This document shows positions 35,001 through 44,700 of a DNA stretch of 64,000 bases, piece after piece. The translations under genes and the position numbers were made by a program. The notes under the pieces were generated by a model. That model was not told the DNA's origin. It saw only the letters and a program-made list of their open reading frames with translations, and searched no databases. Location: positions 9,442,583-9,506,582 of the forward strand of contig CM063258.1 of NCBI GenBank assembly GCA_032158295.1, written 5' to 3'. Position 1 is the stretch's first letter; each line of letters begins with the position of its first letter. Source of the stretch: Pycnopodia helianthoides. Taxonomy: Eukaryota > Echinodermata > Asteroidea > Forcipulatida > Asteriidae.

Positions 35001-38000
35001 CACAACGCATCAATCCAAACGGCGGAAACTTGTCTACATTTTGTGATGTGATTTAAAAGTGTTGGAATTTTGTCAGAACCTTGAGGGCGCGTGTTCAAGG
35101 TTATGATTTGTCAGTGCATTAAGGGGTGGAGCTTAATGGATCGGTCTATTGATGCCCATTACATGTATGTGAATTACAATACAGTGCGCCCTCTACTGTT
35201 CGCCCTGAGAGAGACCATTTTCCCCCAAAGTGGTTGACTAAAAGTAGTAACGGCCTTTAAAATGGCTGACAAGAATGTGAACAAACATTCTCCGGCCTTT
35301 TAAAAAAAATTATTCTTGTACAGCATACACAGAAAAATACAACCTTGCTGCTTTGCAAACCACAAACATTCTTAAACTTAAAAACGTTCAGAGTCCTAAT
35401 GCAGGTGCTTTGAGATGACTAAAAACTTGTCAGTCTTTTCCATGAGCAATGCGAAAATGGCCTTTCATGGGCAAACTGTAGAGGGCGCACTTTAAAATGT
35501 TTGAGCTTCATGTGACTGGTCAGAATGCAGTTTTTAACCTGGTGAGTACACATCTTACACGTACAGACATTCAAATGTAATATTTCATGTTACCAAAGAA
35601 TTGATATTTCAAATAAAGATTTTGATGAAATAGTAATCAAGTCATTTGTCAGCAAATTCAGAAAAGTATTTTTGAATTTTCTTCTCTCTTTAAACCAAAT
35701 CAATTTATTGAAAAATCACTGGCTGTTCAGCGGAAACAGGTTCGGAGGTGTTGAACTTTTTCCCCAATTTAAAATTAAGGGAAACTCAGTTTCATTGATG
35801 GAGTCGTCATGGTTGGTCAGTTATAACAACTTTTCTTTTTTTCTGTGGATCAGTTTTTAGAGTTGTTAGAGAGGTCAGCAGGCTCAGTGGACCCCTTGAA
35901 TGCGTTCAGCGTGAGATACGATCTCCTTTCGCATAGAGGTTAATTTAAAACTACCTAGCCCTTTTAAAAAATCGGCTTGAATGATTTTGTCTAGTTGTAG
36001 ATTTGGAGTTAACTCTGTGCACTTGGTGGTTTTTATTACATGAGTGGTTTTATTATATGAGAGACATATGTTGGAAAAAGCACTGTTTTGTCAACTGACA
36101 CTTTGGGGGGTAAAATTTCAAATTAATCTGTTTCTAAGCAGGGAGAAAAAGGATGGTTAACATTTTGCAGTTTGAATAAAAAAAAAACAAGTTTACAAAT
36201 CAGAGGAGGATATTTTTAAACAGTTTCACTTCGTTCAAAAGCTTAAAAGTTATATTTGTGACCATGAATTTGTAAATGAATCAATTGGTCATTTTAAAAG
36301 TCTGGGGCGCCCTCTTGTGGTTCAGCATAAGGCCAATATCTAAGGGGGGGTACTTACTAGTAATAGGGTGTGATTCAACTTCTTAGAAGAATCCGGTAAA
36401 CAAAGTTGTTGGTTTATTTGTTATCCATCGACATTGTGGTTCTAAAGTTGCAAGTTGTTCGGAATTTGAAAACCAAGTATAAAATGATCATAATGAACAA
36501 ATCAAAAATCTGAATAGATTTGGTATTATTCTTTTCAGTTTACAAGTAGCTATGATCAGCCCTCATTTCATGTGGGCCCAATTTCATATAGCTGCTTTAA
36601 AAAGCATAACGTATTGCTTAACAGATTTCTGCTTAGCAGAAATGAGCAGGATGCCAGTCACAAATTACACGTGTGACATGGCAGTTTTTTTTTCAAACAA
36701 GTTTTTTAAAATTTGATTCCAAGGTTTTCTAGCCTTAAAGTTAAAAATGGCATCAAGGCTCAGAGAGTAAAACAAACCACAAAGCAAGCTTGCCTATAAG
36801 AAGTTTTTATTTATTTTCTCATTTTTTTCTCAATCGACTTAATTTGCCCATAGATTGTTTTCAGGTCAAACACGTGTTCATTAAAAATAACTGAGGGCCT
36901 TTTCCATACCTAGGCTTGTCCCTCTGGCTCTGGCTTGGGCTCCGCCGTCAATTTTGTAGTATTGTGGATTTGCTCGATGCTTCAACATTGAAAAGAGCCT
37001 GGAGCCTGAGCCAAGGTTTGGAAAAGGCCCTAGCACTGCAGTTGACAGAGACCTACGATTAAACCTTTACTTAAGAAATATTGTCCTTATTTTTAGCTTC
37101 ATTATTGCTCCATATTAACTGCTACCTTTTTTTATCCTCTTTCTACTATGTCCTCCACTTCTTGTCTTGTTGCAATTTAATCACCACTGTTTTTGTTTTT
37201 TTCTTCTCCCCTTAATTGTTCTTTTTGTGGTATTATTTATGTACACTTCTTTGTTGACTGTCTGTTCAAATCCATTTTCTGCCATTCTTTTTTGACTTTT
37301 CATTTGTCTTTCCAATTGCCTTCTTACTTTTTGTTGTTTCCTTAATTTGGCCTGTTTGTCATTTTCTATATTTTGTCTGTGTATCTGTTTGTCCTGTCTT
37401 ATATTTGCCTATCTTTTTATTTTTGACTATCTTTGTCTTTCTTTTTCTATTTTTTGGTCTGTCTTTCTGTTTGCGTTTTCCTATTTTTTGGCCTGACTTT
37501 CTGTTCATCTTTTCCTGTATTTTGCCTGTCTTCCTGTTGTGTCGCTTGTTCTGTCTGTTGTCTCTAATTTTCCACTCTGCCGCCATTGTCTCTTGTCAAC
37601 TGTTTCTTACTCTGTGTTCCCTTGTTACTCTTCTCCTCATCTATTTCAAACTCTTCCAACTCCTGTTCATCGTCTCTGTCTTCCGTTTTGTTTTGTCTTC
37701 TCCTTGCCCTGTATACTACATATCTACAGGAGATTGATTGTAAGGCTGGCTCTGGATGCACCATGACCATCGGTGAGATGGCACGTAGCTTCCTGACCAA
37801 GTTAGAGTGGTTTTCTACCCTCTTTCCTCGAATTCCTGTCCCGATAATGAAGGTAAGTGAAATTAGTGAGTGACCCTGGCCTGAACCCTCCTACTGTGTG
37901 ACCAATCAATATCGAGTCAATTTTAAATGATGGATATTAACTATGCCGGCCTGCAATATGATATCATGTGGTAAATGCGTAGATACACACATGTTCACAG

Positions 38001-39262
38001 TCAACCCTCCTACTGTTTGTCCATTCAATATCATCCACTGTGGTTTTGAATGGTAGATAAAATATGCCAGCCTGAAGTTTGGTGTATGATGAAAACTACA
38101 CATTAAAGAGTCAATCCTTTTACTGTCTGACAATTCAATATCATCCACTGCGGTTTTGGATGATAGATAAACTATGCCGGCCTGCATAAGGATTTGGTGT
38201 GGTGAATGCATCTACACAGTACACAGTCAACCCTCCTACTGTCTGACCATTCAATGTCTCCCACTTTTGTTTTGAATGACGCATACTAGGACCTTGAGTT
38301 GAAGTTATCCGAGTGGAAGGAGGGGTTCCTGGAGAGGCAACGTGAGAAACAAATGGAGGCGGGCGCAGATGAAGAAGAGGCTGAAGAACCAATGGCTCGC
38401 AAGAGCAGGTGAGTCTGAGGCCGTGTCTGAATCAAGGCTTCGCTAGTGGCTATGGCTGGAATGCCGAAATGTCATATTCTTCAACGCTGTCGTTGCAGCC
38501 AACGCCGTAGCCGTAGACAAAGCCGCTTGATTAAAACACAGTCTAACATTGTTGAGTCTTTCATCTATACCAAAGCAATAAGCTGTAAAACCTGTGATCA
38601 GTTTCATAGAGGTGAGCTGCTAAGCTGATGTTTTTAGTTGATGAGGGTGTTTTTCATGGTGACCGATTTAAGCATCAAGTCCAGGACTCTGTTTTACAAA
38701 GATGTTAGGCATAAAATAGGGCTGGAATGATATATTAAGTGTCTTGTACATCGCTTTGTAACATCTAAAAACATATGAAAAATACTGACAAATTTTTTGC
38801 TTTGTTTTTTGGGGATCCAGGGACAACTCCCGAAGTGGAAGCCATACCAGCAATCCTAGTCGAGACCACCGCAGGAGTCGGAGCAGAGAGCGGCCGAGTA
38901 GCAAAAGTAAAAACGACCGCCGGAGACGCAGTCGGAGTCGTGACAAGCGCCCTCGCAGTCGCAGCCAGGAGAGACGCCGACGAAAGAGTCCGGACAGAAG
39001 TCGCGATCGACGACGCAGCCGAAGCCGGGATAGACGACGGGATAGAGAGGGAGATGACTTCTCACGTGCCTTGCAGCGGGAAAGAGAACGACAGCAGAAG
39101 GAACGGCGAGAACCAAGGAGTCGAAGCCGGGAGAGACGGCACAGCCGAGAGCGAGACAGAAAGAGCCACCGGGACAAGAAACGTAGTCGATCAACAGAGC
39201 GAAAGAAATCACATTCCAGGGATCGAGAGCGAAGTCGGAGTCGAAGTCAGGGTCGGAGGTGA
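32090..39262 (+). CDS. PRPF38B: Pre-mRNA-splicing factor 38B homologue, 7 coding exons, complete
   Basis: Exons: 32090-32248, 32392-32460, 33496-33647, 34236-34296, 37730-37852, 38290-38408, 38821-39262. These total 1,125 nt, or 374 residues plus stop, with consistent phases. Residues 1-188 form the PRP38 domain and closely follow human PRPF38B: MNLNPLILTNIQSSPYFK at about 17-34, YHEVVDEIYYR ending at 53, the basic segment EPWERGSR, GQIGMCGG, SPYIRGLGF, QPPADLWEW, and MTIGEMARSFLTKLEWFSTL ending near 178. Exon 6 adds a charged linker. Exon 7 encodes a 146-residue arginine/serine-rich tail. The family acts in the nucleus in pre-mRNA splicing, presumably around spliceosome activation, and RS tails bind other SR proteins. 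ATG 32090 has A at -3. The human tail is longer. Intron 4 is 3.4 kb with a very long pyrimidine tract. A PRPF38A identity is unlikely given the RS tail and the match in exon 1. Confidence 0.95.
32464..32620. repeat. 16-bp simple repeat (AACAACACAAACAAAC)n in PRPF38B intron 2
   Basis: About eight to nine head-to-tail units, purine/C only with no G or T over most of the array. The array starts within about 15 bases of the 5' splice site GTAAGTG at 32,461. The reverse strand therefore contains long open frames of Val/Cys/Leu that are not genes. Confidence 0.95.
32700..33450. repeat. PRPF38B intron 2 remainder, with element at 33,137-33,446
   Basis: 32,700-33,130 looks unique. 33,137-33,446 begins TTAACCCTAGGGTG and ends AGTAGGAGGGTTAT, resembling the ends of the AACCCTCCTACTGT family. 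The interior (ATGGTCGATCAGTGCCACA, CACTGTTGGAAGAG read in reverse) is a different sequence, found inverted at 49,715-50,010. Confidence 0.6.
33648..34235 (+). repeat. PRPF38B intron 3 with two old repeats
   Basis: 33,700-33,850 carries the CTGCTGCCACCTAGTG repeat (GATTTACCTGTTAAGTC). 33,985-34,140 carries GGTTCTTTTACGCTCC and CCATCCTAAGGACAAGAACC, related to the element at 10.4 and 59.1 kb. A poly-C stretch precedes the acceptor. Confidence 0.5.
34478..34640. repeat. Inverted repeat around AGACTTGCA
   Basis: GACTGCAAGTCTCGCATGCA with TTTGAACA (34,492-34,520) is mirrored by TGTTCAAATACGCGCGAGAC with TTGCACTGTC (34,599-34,630). The loop is about 80 bp. Probably a small non-autonomous element. 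Confidence 0.6.
34740..34920. mobile_element. TATAGACCCCTTGCATA family element(s)
   Basis: The complete element is 34,766-34,919, with ends TAGACCCCTTGCATA and TATGCAAGGGGTCTA. Directly to its left, the end of another copy (GCGTTATGCAAGGGGGCTATA, inverted) faces it across about 8 bp. The same terminal words bound the foldback element at 6.3-6.9 kb, and both loci share a GACGTCATATG-type box. Confidence 0.8.
35175..35495. mobile_element. MITE with CAGTGCGCCCTCTA ends, copy 2
   Basis: Left end TACAATACAGTGCGCCCTCT, right end TGTAGAGGGCGCACT. The interior CTTGCTGCTTTGCAAACC and GCAGGTGCTTTG is the reverse complement of sequence in the copy at 23.7-24.0 kb, so the two copies are inserted in opposite orientations. 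Confidence 0.85.
36894..37031. mobile_element. GAGCCCAAGCC inverted-repeat element, both ends intact
   Basis: Left GGGCCTTTTCCATACCTAGG, right CCAAGGTTTGGAAAAGGCCC, which are inverted. The interior has TTGGGCTCCGCCGTCAATTT. About 138 bp. Confidence 0.8.
37080..37729 (+). promoter_or_regulatory. 600-bp pyrimidine-rich tract before PRPF38B exon 5
   Basis: The sense strand is overwhelmingly T and C for about 650 bp, with imperfectly repeated TTTTCTATTTTTTGG and CTGTCTTTCTGTTTG words, ending at the acceptor TATCTACAG (37,729). It could be an expanded polypyrimidine tract that binds PTB-like proteins, or a degenerate microsatellite. Confidence 0.6.
37853..38289 (+). repeat. PRPF38B intron 5, built of AACCCTCCTACTGT repeat units
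   Basis: CCCTCCTACTGT starts occur near 37,886, 38,005 and 38,230, with a variant near 38,117, so units are about 110-120 bp. Each contains an ATTCAATATCATCCACT-like box and a TATGCCGGCCTG or TATGCCAGCCTG box. The first unit starts about 30 bp after the 5' splice site, and the 3' splice site (GCATACTAG) directly follows the TTTTGAATGA box of the last unit. Little other sequence is left in the intron. Confidence 0.85.
38412..38545. mobile_element. GGCGACTACAGC-related inverted-repeat element in PRPF38B intron 6
   Basis: GTGTCTGAATCAAGGCTTCG at the left is answered by AAGCCGCTTGATTAAAACAC at the right. The interior CATATTCTTCAACGCTGTCG matches the copy at 56.74-56.86 kb. This is a second subfamily of the 12.9 kb element. 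It begins a few bases after the donor GTGAGTCTG. Confidence 0.75.
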
Positions 39263-39790
39263 TGTCAAAGGTCAAAGTACTTTCATTATTTTGTACATTG
39301 TTCATTTGGACTTTTTTTTTAGGCCATCGGTTGTGTGGTTTTTTTAAATAGTGTAAATTTAGTTAGTAAGTCAACACTTATGTATCATTTTGTATTTTTG
39401 TTTTCTTCATCTAAGCATTCGAACCATTTTACCTTAACTGAGATGTGGATGGTAAAAAAGACTGGCGCCTTTTTGTGTGATGAGCATCAGTATTCATTAT
39501 TGAATGTGCATATAGGGAACTTGATTTGAATGTCTGCAGCTTTTGAAAGGTCTGTGGGTAGTAAAGATGCATTCCTTGGCCCAATTTCAGAAAGCTTGTA
39601 AGCAAAACATAATTCATTTGCAAAGAAAAATATTGCTTAGCAGAAACGGGTTACCAGCCAAAAAACCATATTCACATTGTCATGACTGGTGCCCTGTAAA
39701 AAAAACTTTATTTTTGTCCCTACTTAAGAGCTTTATGAAAGTCAAGCCCTTTGTTTTGACCCAAGTTGAAATAAACCAGTGTGTGGCTTA
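39263..39790 (+). terminator. PRPF38B 3' untranslated region with candidate poly(A) signal
   Basis: AATAAA at 39,770-39,775 is the first canonical signal I see after the stop. A diverged GGGCCCAATTTCA-type element (39,578-39,748) sits just upstream, so the signal may lie at the edge of an insertion. 39,300-39,570 is T-rich and unremarkable. Confidence 0.35.
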
Positions 39791-39804
39791 GATCTAAAAA
39801 CCCA

Positions 39805-39925
39805 GAGATTGACGGTAGCGGCTGCGGCTTGATCACCATGGTGACATGCATTGAAGCACAGGATGCACATAGCAACAATCTTAGCAATAGCCGTAGCCGC
39901 CAGTTCAAATACAGCCTGCTAGCCC
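39805..39925. mobile_element. GGCGACTACAGC family element
   Basis: GACGGTAGCGGCTGCGGC is answered by GCCGTAGCCGCCAGTTC about 80 bp on. The interior contains GTGACATGCATTGAAGCAC and TAGCAACAATCTTAGC, the inverse of the GTTGCTAAGGGTGTTGC box. Confidence 0.7.
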
Positions 39926-40264
39926 TAGCCATGAACCCCTTCAGTAAAAGACTGGTGCTTTTTTAAGTGGGTTTTCTATTAAATTATTAATTAAATGTGG
40001 GTGGGATACTCAACAAATACACTGTACTACCAAATCATGTGCCAAACTGGAACAATGGGTGTAAGAACATTGTGCTTTGTATGATTTGAACTTGACACTG
40101 GCATATGTACTGCAAAAATTTTTGTTTTAGTTTGAGACTTGTACTTGTTTATTGTTGTTGTTACTTTTTTTCTTTGTTTAAACCCAAAGGGAATCTTTGT
40201 TTAATAGTTAGGAAATCACTCTGTAAATATGTAATATTCTCAAAAAGATATCAAACTATATCAT

Positions 40265-40716
40265 TTGGGGTTGAACAAAGACAAATTGACTAGAGTTGGA
40301 TTTGAACCCATTACCTCCGCATTAACGTGCCGGCGCTCTACCAGCTGGCTGACCCATGAAGCCTTAATGTTGGCGGTCCCCCTATTTTGTAAAAATCTTT
40401 TTTCGGGGATGCCATGCCAGTCAGAAGCCATACAACCATTAACTGTGTGGCTAGGGATCACACCCAAGTTTACGATACAACCTTGGATGCCACAGCCAGG
40501 AGATCACCTTAAGTGGATGCAATTTAATGGCTCCCCAAACAAAGATATTGACCAAATGCGGAGACTGCCAACATATGGCTAGATAGCTCAGTTGGTAGAA
40601 CGCCGGGAAGTTGATCCGGAGGTCCTTGGTTCCAATCCTGCTCAAATAAACTTTTCTTTGTTCAACCCCAAGTTAATAAAAATTTACCCTGTCAGTTTTC
40701 CTTATGGTTTATTACT
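40265..40716. mobile_element. Two tRNA-related SINE arms, head to head
   Basis: The left arm (40,265-40,508) is a minus-strand copy, starting GGGGTTGAACAAAG. The right arm (40,532-40,716) is a plus-strand copy with CTAGATAGCTCAGTTGGTAG (A box), TTGGTTCCAATCC (B box) and CTTTGTTCAACCCC, ending at the inverted form of AAACC(A)CAAGG. The unit thus begins and ends in inverted tRNA-like modules. Confidence 0.8.
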
Positions 40717-41379
40717 TGACAAACTATATCATAGTAGAGTTTTCTAAAATGCCTAAGGTTGTTACAGTTTGCATTAGTCTTGATTGGCGATGCTAGTTTT
40801 TTAATCAGTCACCAGTAGAATGCTGGATTACAACTAGCGTCTTGACAAATTTTGCAGAGGGCCATGTAAACTGGGTTTAAGAATTAATGTTCATGTGTTA
40901 ATAGTAGGTTTTTTAAACGCTGATCACAAAATGGTACAATCGTTGTTGGCGTTATGATGAATTGCCTTATGACTCACAGCACACGCATTTTTTTAAAACT
41001 ATAATCGTCCGTTACATGGCAATTGGCAATTATTGTTCAAGAGTATTTCCACCATTCATATAAGGGAGACAAGGGGACAGTCTATGTCACAGATTGTTCA
41101 CCAGCAGTGCACATGCGTCTCGTTTCATGAATATTCAAATCACAGCCAGATAAGAAATTGTTGGCGGGTCCAAGTGCCAAAAGCATCAAGACGTTAATTT
41201 TGATCCAGACATTTCTGTGATACAGATTATCTCTTCTCCAGTAATCCGTTGCAAATCCGATACAAAACGAATGTCGCAAACCAAGACTAAGTTTGCATAG
41301 ACCTTGTGTACTTGAACATTAAAGTGAGTGATATATCTTTCGGTCACACATTGAGGCGATGCATGTGGAAACTCAAGGT

Positions 41380-41480
41380 AAACTCTGCCAGCCTGCAATG
41401 TAAAACCATGTGTTGAATGCATCCACACAGTACACGGTCAACCCTCCTACTGTCAGACCATTCAATATCATCCACTTTTG
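41380..41480 (-). repeat. AACCCTCCTACTGT family fragment
   Basis: CTGCCAGCCTGCAATGTAAA, CACGGTCAACCCTCCTACTG and CATTCAATATCATCCACTTT form a little less than one unit. Confidence 0.7.
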
Positions 41481-42090
41481 TAAGCACCAAGTATAGACTG
41501 CTTGTCACACATTGATTTAAGGGTCAAACCAGAGTAGTATTGTTTATTCCCCATGCAGTTGTTATATCAATTAAAACTGAGAATAGCAAGAAGCAACATA
41601 TCAATTGTCAAAAAAACATTCAGAAAACCAGATGGGACAATTTCACACAGTTAAAGAGGGGCTCCAAGGTCAAACTCAGTTTTGTTGATGAACTCATTTC
41701 CCAATAGGAGAGTTCTCATGAAAGCGGGGAAAAAATTACAAGTCTCTGGAATGAGCAAAATTCAGGAATGAGCTAAATATTCTTTGTACAAAAGTGAGCA
41801 GACCGTGTCAAACATGACATTATCGACTGTTTTTGGATTTCAACAAAAATTGTACTTGAAGGGTATCAAACACAGTGGCATTTTCTGTTTTAACTTATTG
41901 TTTAGAAACTTGTACTTTTTTCCATTTTCATGAGGACTCTATCTATTGGAAAAATGAGTGATCACAAAAATGAATTTGACCTTAGAGGCCCTCTTTAAGA
42001 TTGATCTCAACTGCGAATCAATCCTAATTGCTAAGCAGAGTGCGATGCCACAACACAAATCACTACGGTGATGTTGGCAACTCATCTAAA

Positions 42091-42300
42091 GGCCTTTTCA
42101 CACAGAAGGCAATTTTTACGGGCAACTTGGAGGCAACCCCTTGCACTGTTACACACAAGGAACACTTTGGCAGCACAAGAGATATTCTTCTAGCTGTAAC
42201 TCACTATCCCCCCAAGAAAATAACGAGAAAACTGAAATGTGAATTAATTTTCTTATTGGAGATTTCCTGGAAGTGGTTGCCTGTAAATCGCCTCTTGGAC
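42091..42300. mobile_element. MITE with TTTTCACACAGAAGGCAA ends
   Basis: Left end GGCCTTTTCACACAGAAGGC followed by GGCAAC. Right end GTTGCCTGTAAATCGCCTC. The interior CTGTAACTCACTATCCCCCC and GAAAATAACGAGAAAACTGA is the reverse complement of the copy at 58.46-58.67 kb. Ends of this kind are seen in PIF/Harbinger-like (ISL2EU-type) elements, but I cannot confirm the superfamily. Confidence 0.65.
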
Positions 42301-42761
42301 TTGGCCTTCAGTGCTTTGTGAAAGTCCCAGCCCATTGTGGTATTTCTGTCGTCAAGTAATGTTTTTTTTGAAGGGGAATTTAGGCACGGTGAATGTATGG
42401 CAGAACTGACAACATGAATAGCGAATAGACCTTTCTATTGCAACGTCACAGCCCAAGTTTTTGCCAACCATGGTTGAAAAACTCTGGAAAGCCATAAATG
42501 CAAAGCAAAAGCAGATATCCACAGTTTGTAACAATGTTACACAAATATTAAAAAATACTGTTGAATTTGTTTGAAACAAAGCAACTAACCATGGGATGTA
42601 TTTTGTCAAATAAAAATTTGCAAAAGTGATGATTTTGGTCACATTGTTTGTTAACACGATTGAATGTTTTGCCAACATTCGGCTGTCCATGCCAACCAGT
42701 GCGGTTTGTTTATCAACAATGGAAAGGTCTTTAGGGTATTCAAGAAGTTTCTGTCTTAGAC

Positions 42762-42893
42762 CCTGTCCGAGTTGGCGACTACAGCTGTGACTGTTGCTAA
42801 GGGTGTTGCTAAGGATGTCCCATACTTCAACGCATGATGATGCAGACATCTAGCCGTAGCCATAGCTGTAGCTGCCAATTCGAACACAGCCCC
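42762..42893. mobile_element. GGCGACTACAGC family element, both ends intact
   Basis: CCGAGTTGGCGACTACAGC is mirrored by GCTGTAGCTGCCAATTCGAA, then CACAG. The interior has GTTGCTAAGGGTGTTGCTAA. This is the best preserved copy of the first subfamily. Confidence 0.8.
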
Positions 42894-43392
42894 ACTTGAC
42901 TTGTCAAATTGGAAGCTTTGACTTATTCTAAGTTGTCTTTTCTTCAATTTTGTCATAATTTTGTTAGCAACTTTTGTATATTTTGAGGTTGATTTTTTTG
43001 TAAAGAAAAATGTTATTTTTTGATTTTTACCAAGGCAACTGAAGGATACAGTGTTTGGGCAAAATTATTAAATGAATGTGTTTTTTCCATATCAATGAGT
43101 ACATGATTATTGTTTCTTGTGTGTCTAATGAGCATCCCCCCCCCCCCGGTTATATAATAAAGAAGAAACATTTATCTTACTATCACAAATTTGAAGCTTT
43201 GCATGGTGTGGGAAGCGTATAAAAACTTTTTTTTTCTAAGAGCCTTGTGAATGCATCTCGTTTATTTATCACATGATCGCTTTTTTATGCACTTTTTTTC
43301 AAGCCAAATAAATAGGACCATCAATGCTACTTACAAAATTATTACCCCTGTTCATGGAGCGCTAAGCATTTCTGAAATCATCTCAACTCCTT

Positions 43393-43605
43393 AGGAGTAT
43401 GCAGCACCGGCAACCGAAATGCCTGAATCATTCACATCGCCAATCTCTTGCCAAGGTACCCATTTACTCCTGGGTGATGAGAAGCAATTATGGTTAAGTG
43501 TCTTGCTCAAGGATACAAGTGTTAGACCAGGATTCAAAGCCACTTGCCGATGACTTGACCAGAGTTTGATGTGCAAGCCAGCTCAGCCACAGCCGTAATT
43601 ATTCT
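43393..43605. repeat. Dispersed repeat with GGTTAAGTGTCTTGCTCAAGG
   Basis: TTGCCAAGGTACCCATTTAC, GGTTAAGTGTCTTGCTCAAG and ACCAGGATTCAAAGCCACTT relate it to the elements at 10.6 and 59.2 kb. It ends in a tRNA-like CAAGCCAGCTCAGCCAC stretch. Confidence 0.5.
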
Positions 43606-44089
43606 CTCAGCCAACCTTTCTTTTTGGAAAAGATTTATTCATAGGATTGTTTCCGGTATATTTTGTGTTTTTATTATAATCTAGATTTTAAAGTGCAACT
43701 GCTAATTTACACGATGGTTTGAGTGTTTTACTGTAAATAGTTTGCCCTTGTGTACTTCATTTGTACCCCATGGACAACTTCAACTGTTTTTGTTCTCCAA
43801 ATAAAAACGTTTTTTTTCGCAGATATTAACGCCCTTATTTTTATTTCTTTTAAATTAAGAATTGATGAGAAGTACAACCCTTGCCCCCCCCCCCCAATGA
43901 AAGTGCACAAGCCCCCCATCCAAAATGTCTTTGAAAGCACACAGGTTTTTTCTTCCAAAACATTAAAATTTCAAAAATAATTCTCACATCGGAAAAATAA
44001 ATGGACTTAAAATCACATAACAGCCATCTTGATTTTTCCAATATAACGAAACCGAAGGTTCAAAGTGAGGTTCCTGCCTCCCCTGGGTT

Positions 44090-44700
44090 CATCAAAAGAA
44101 AGTGTGTCTGTCAAGTGAGGGCGCTACACAAACTGTTTCTCGTCTGCTCTTTCTGCCGCTTGTTTTTACACCAAATGCACGTCGTGTGACACAACAGTGC
44201 GCATTGATTGTGTACACTTCTGCAAACCGCAAGCTAACGAGTGACAGCCTGGTAAGCCCTTACGGAAAATCACAATTTCCCGGACTTAAAATATAAGTGT
44301 TGCCAGTTTTAATGTCTCTGGACTTCAGGTGCAATGGATAGGTAAGAATTCTACCTTTTGACTCATAGGGTTGTATCGAAAGAAACACCCTGGAACATTT
44401 TTTTAGTGTAAAAATGGTGACGCCGAGAGTATTGAGTATGTGCTTCACACTGCACGGTCACTGGGCAGGGTTTCGGATAGATTTACCGGTAGAACAATCA
44501 CAGCGACACGCTTGCGAGAGTCAGTGGTCCCGATTGTGCGTGCGTTTGCCAGTTGTGGTTTTGTGGTGATTGACAAATTAGACAGGCGTGGAATTCATGC
44601 TCGATTGAGCTGCTATTTAACTATTTGTACTTGCGCAAAGAGAGTAAATACCAGTTATTGTAAAATAAACAAAAAAGTTCTGACTTCGACGGAAGCAACA
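44090..44700 (+). promoter_or_regulatory. CpG-enriched patch, candidate distal start of NOS1AP
   Basis: CpG is clearly more frequent here than in flanking DNA, notably at 44,420-44,560 (GGTGACGCCGAG, GCGACACGCTTGCGAG, GTGCGTGCG). A strong donor-like CAGCCTG|GTAAGC lies at 44,251/44,252. It could hold a 5' untranslated exon of NOS1AP, whose coding exon 1 is preceded by an acceptor-like site. This is a guess from composition only. The 102-codon frame at 44,440-44,748 has no recognisable homology. Confidence 0.25.

Larger units (their letters stand above)
34297..37729 (+). other. PRPF38B intron 4 (3.4 kb)
   Basis: Holds several MITE-like elements, annotated separately, and a long pyrimidine-rich stretch at its 3' end. 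35,500-36,570 looks unique apart from a truncated GGGCCCAATTTCATAT element at 36,573-36,680. No additional exon was recognised. Confidence 0.6.

Noticed and set aside
38668..39305. Long open frames on the minus strand (169 and 149 codons) and in a second plus frame, overlapping PRPF38B exon 7
   Set aside because: They are mirror products of the arginine/serine codon repetition in the RS tail. The sense frame is phase-consistent with six upstream exons and has homology; the others have none.
40575..40655. Possible tRNA gene on the plus strand
   Set aside because: A and B boxes are present, but acceptor and anticodon stems do not pair and the sequence continues into SINE body. It is a SINE head.
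42352..42849. 165-codon minus-strand frame
   Set aside because: Its first part overlaps a GGCGACTACAGC inverted-repeat element and the rest is low-complexity hydrophobic sequence without homology.
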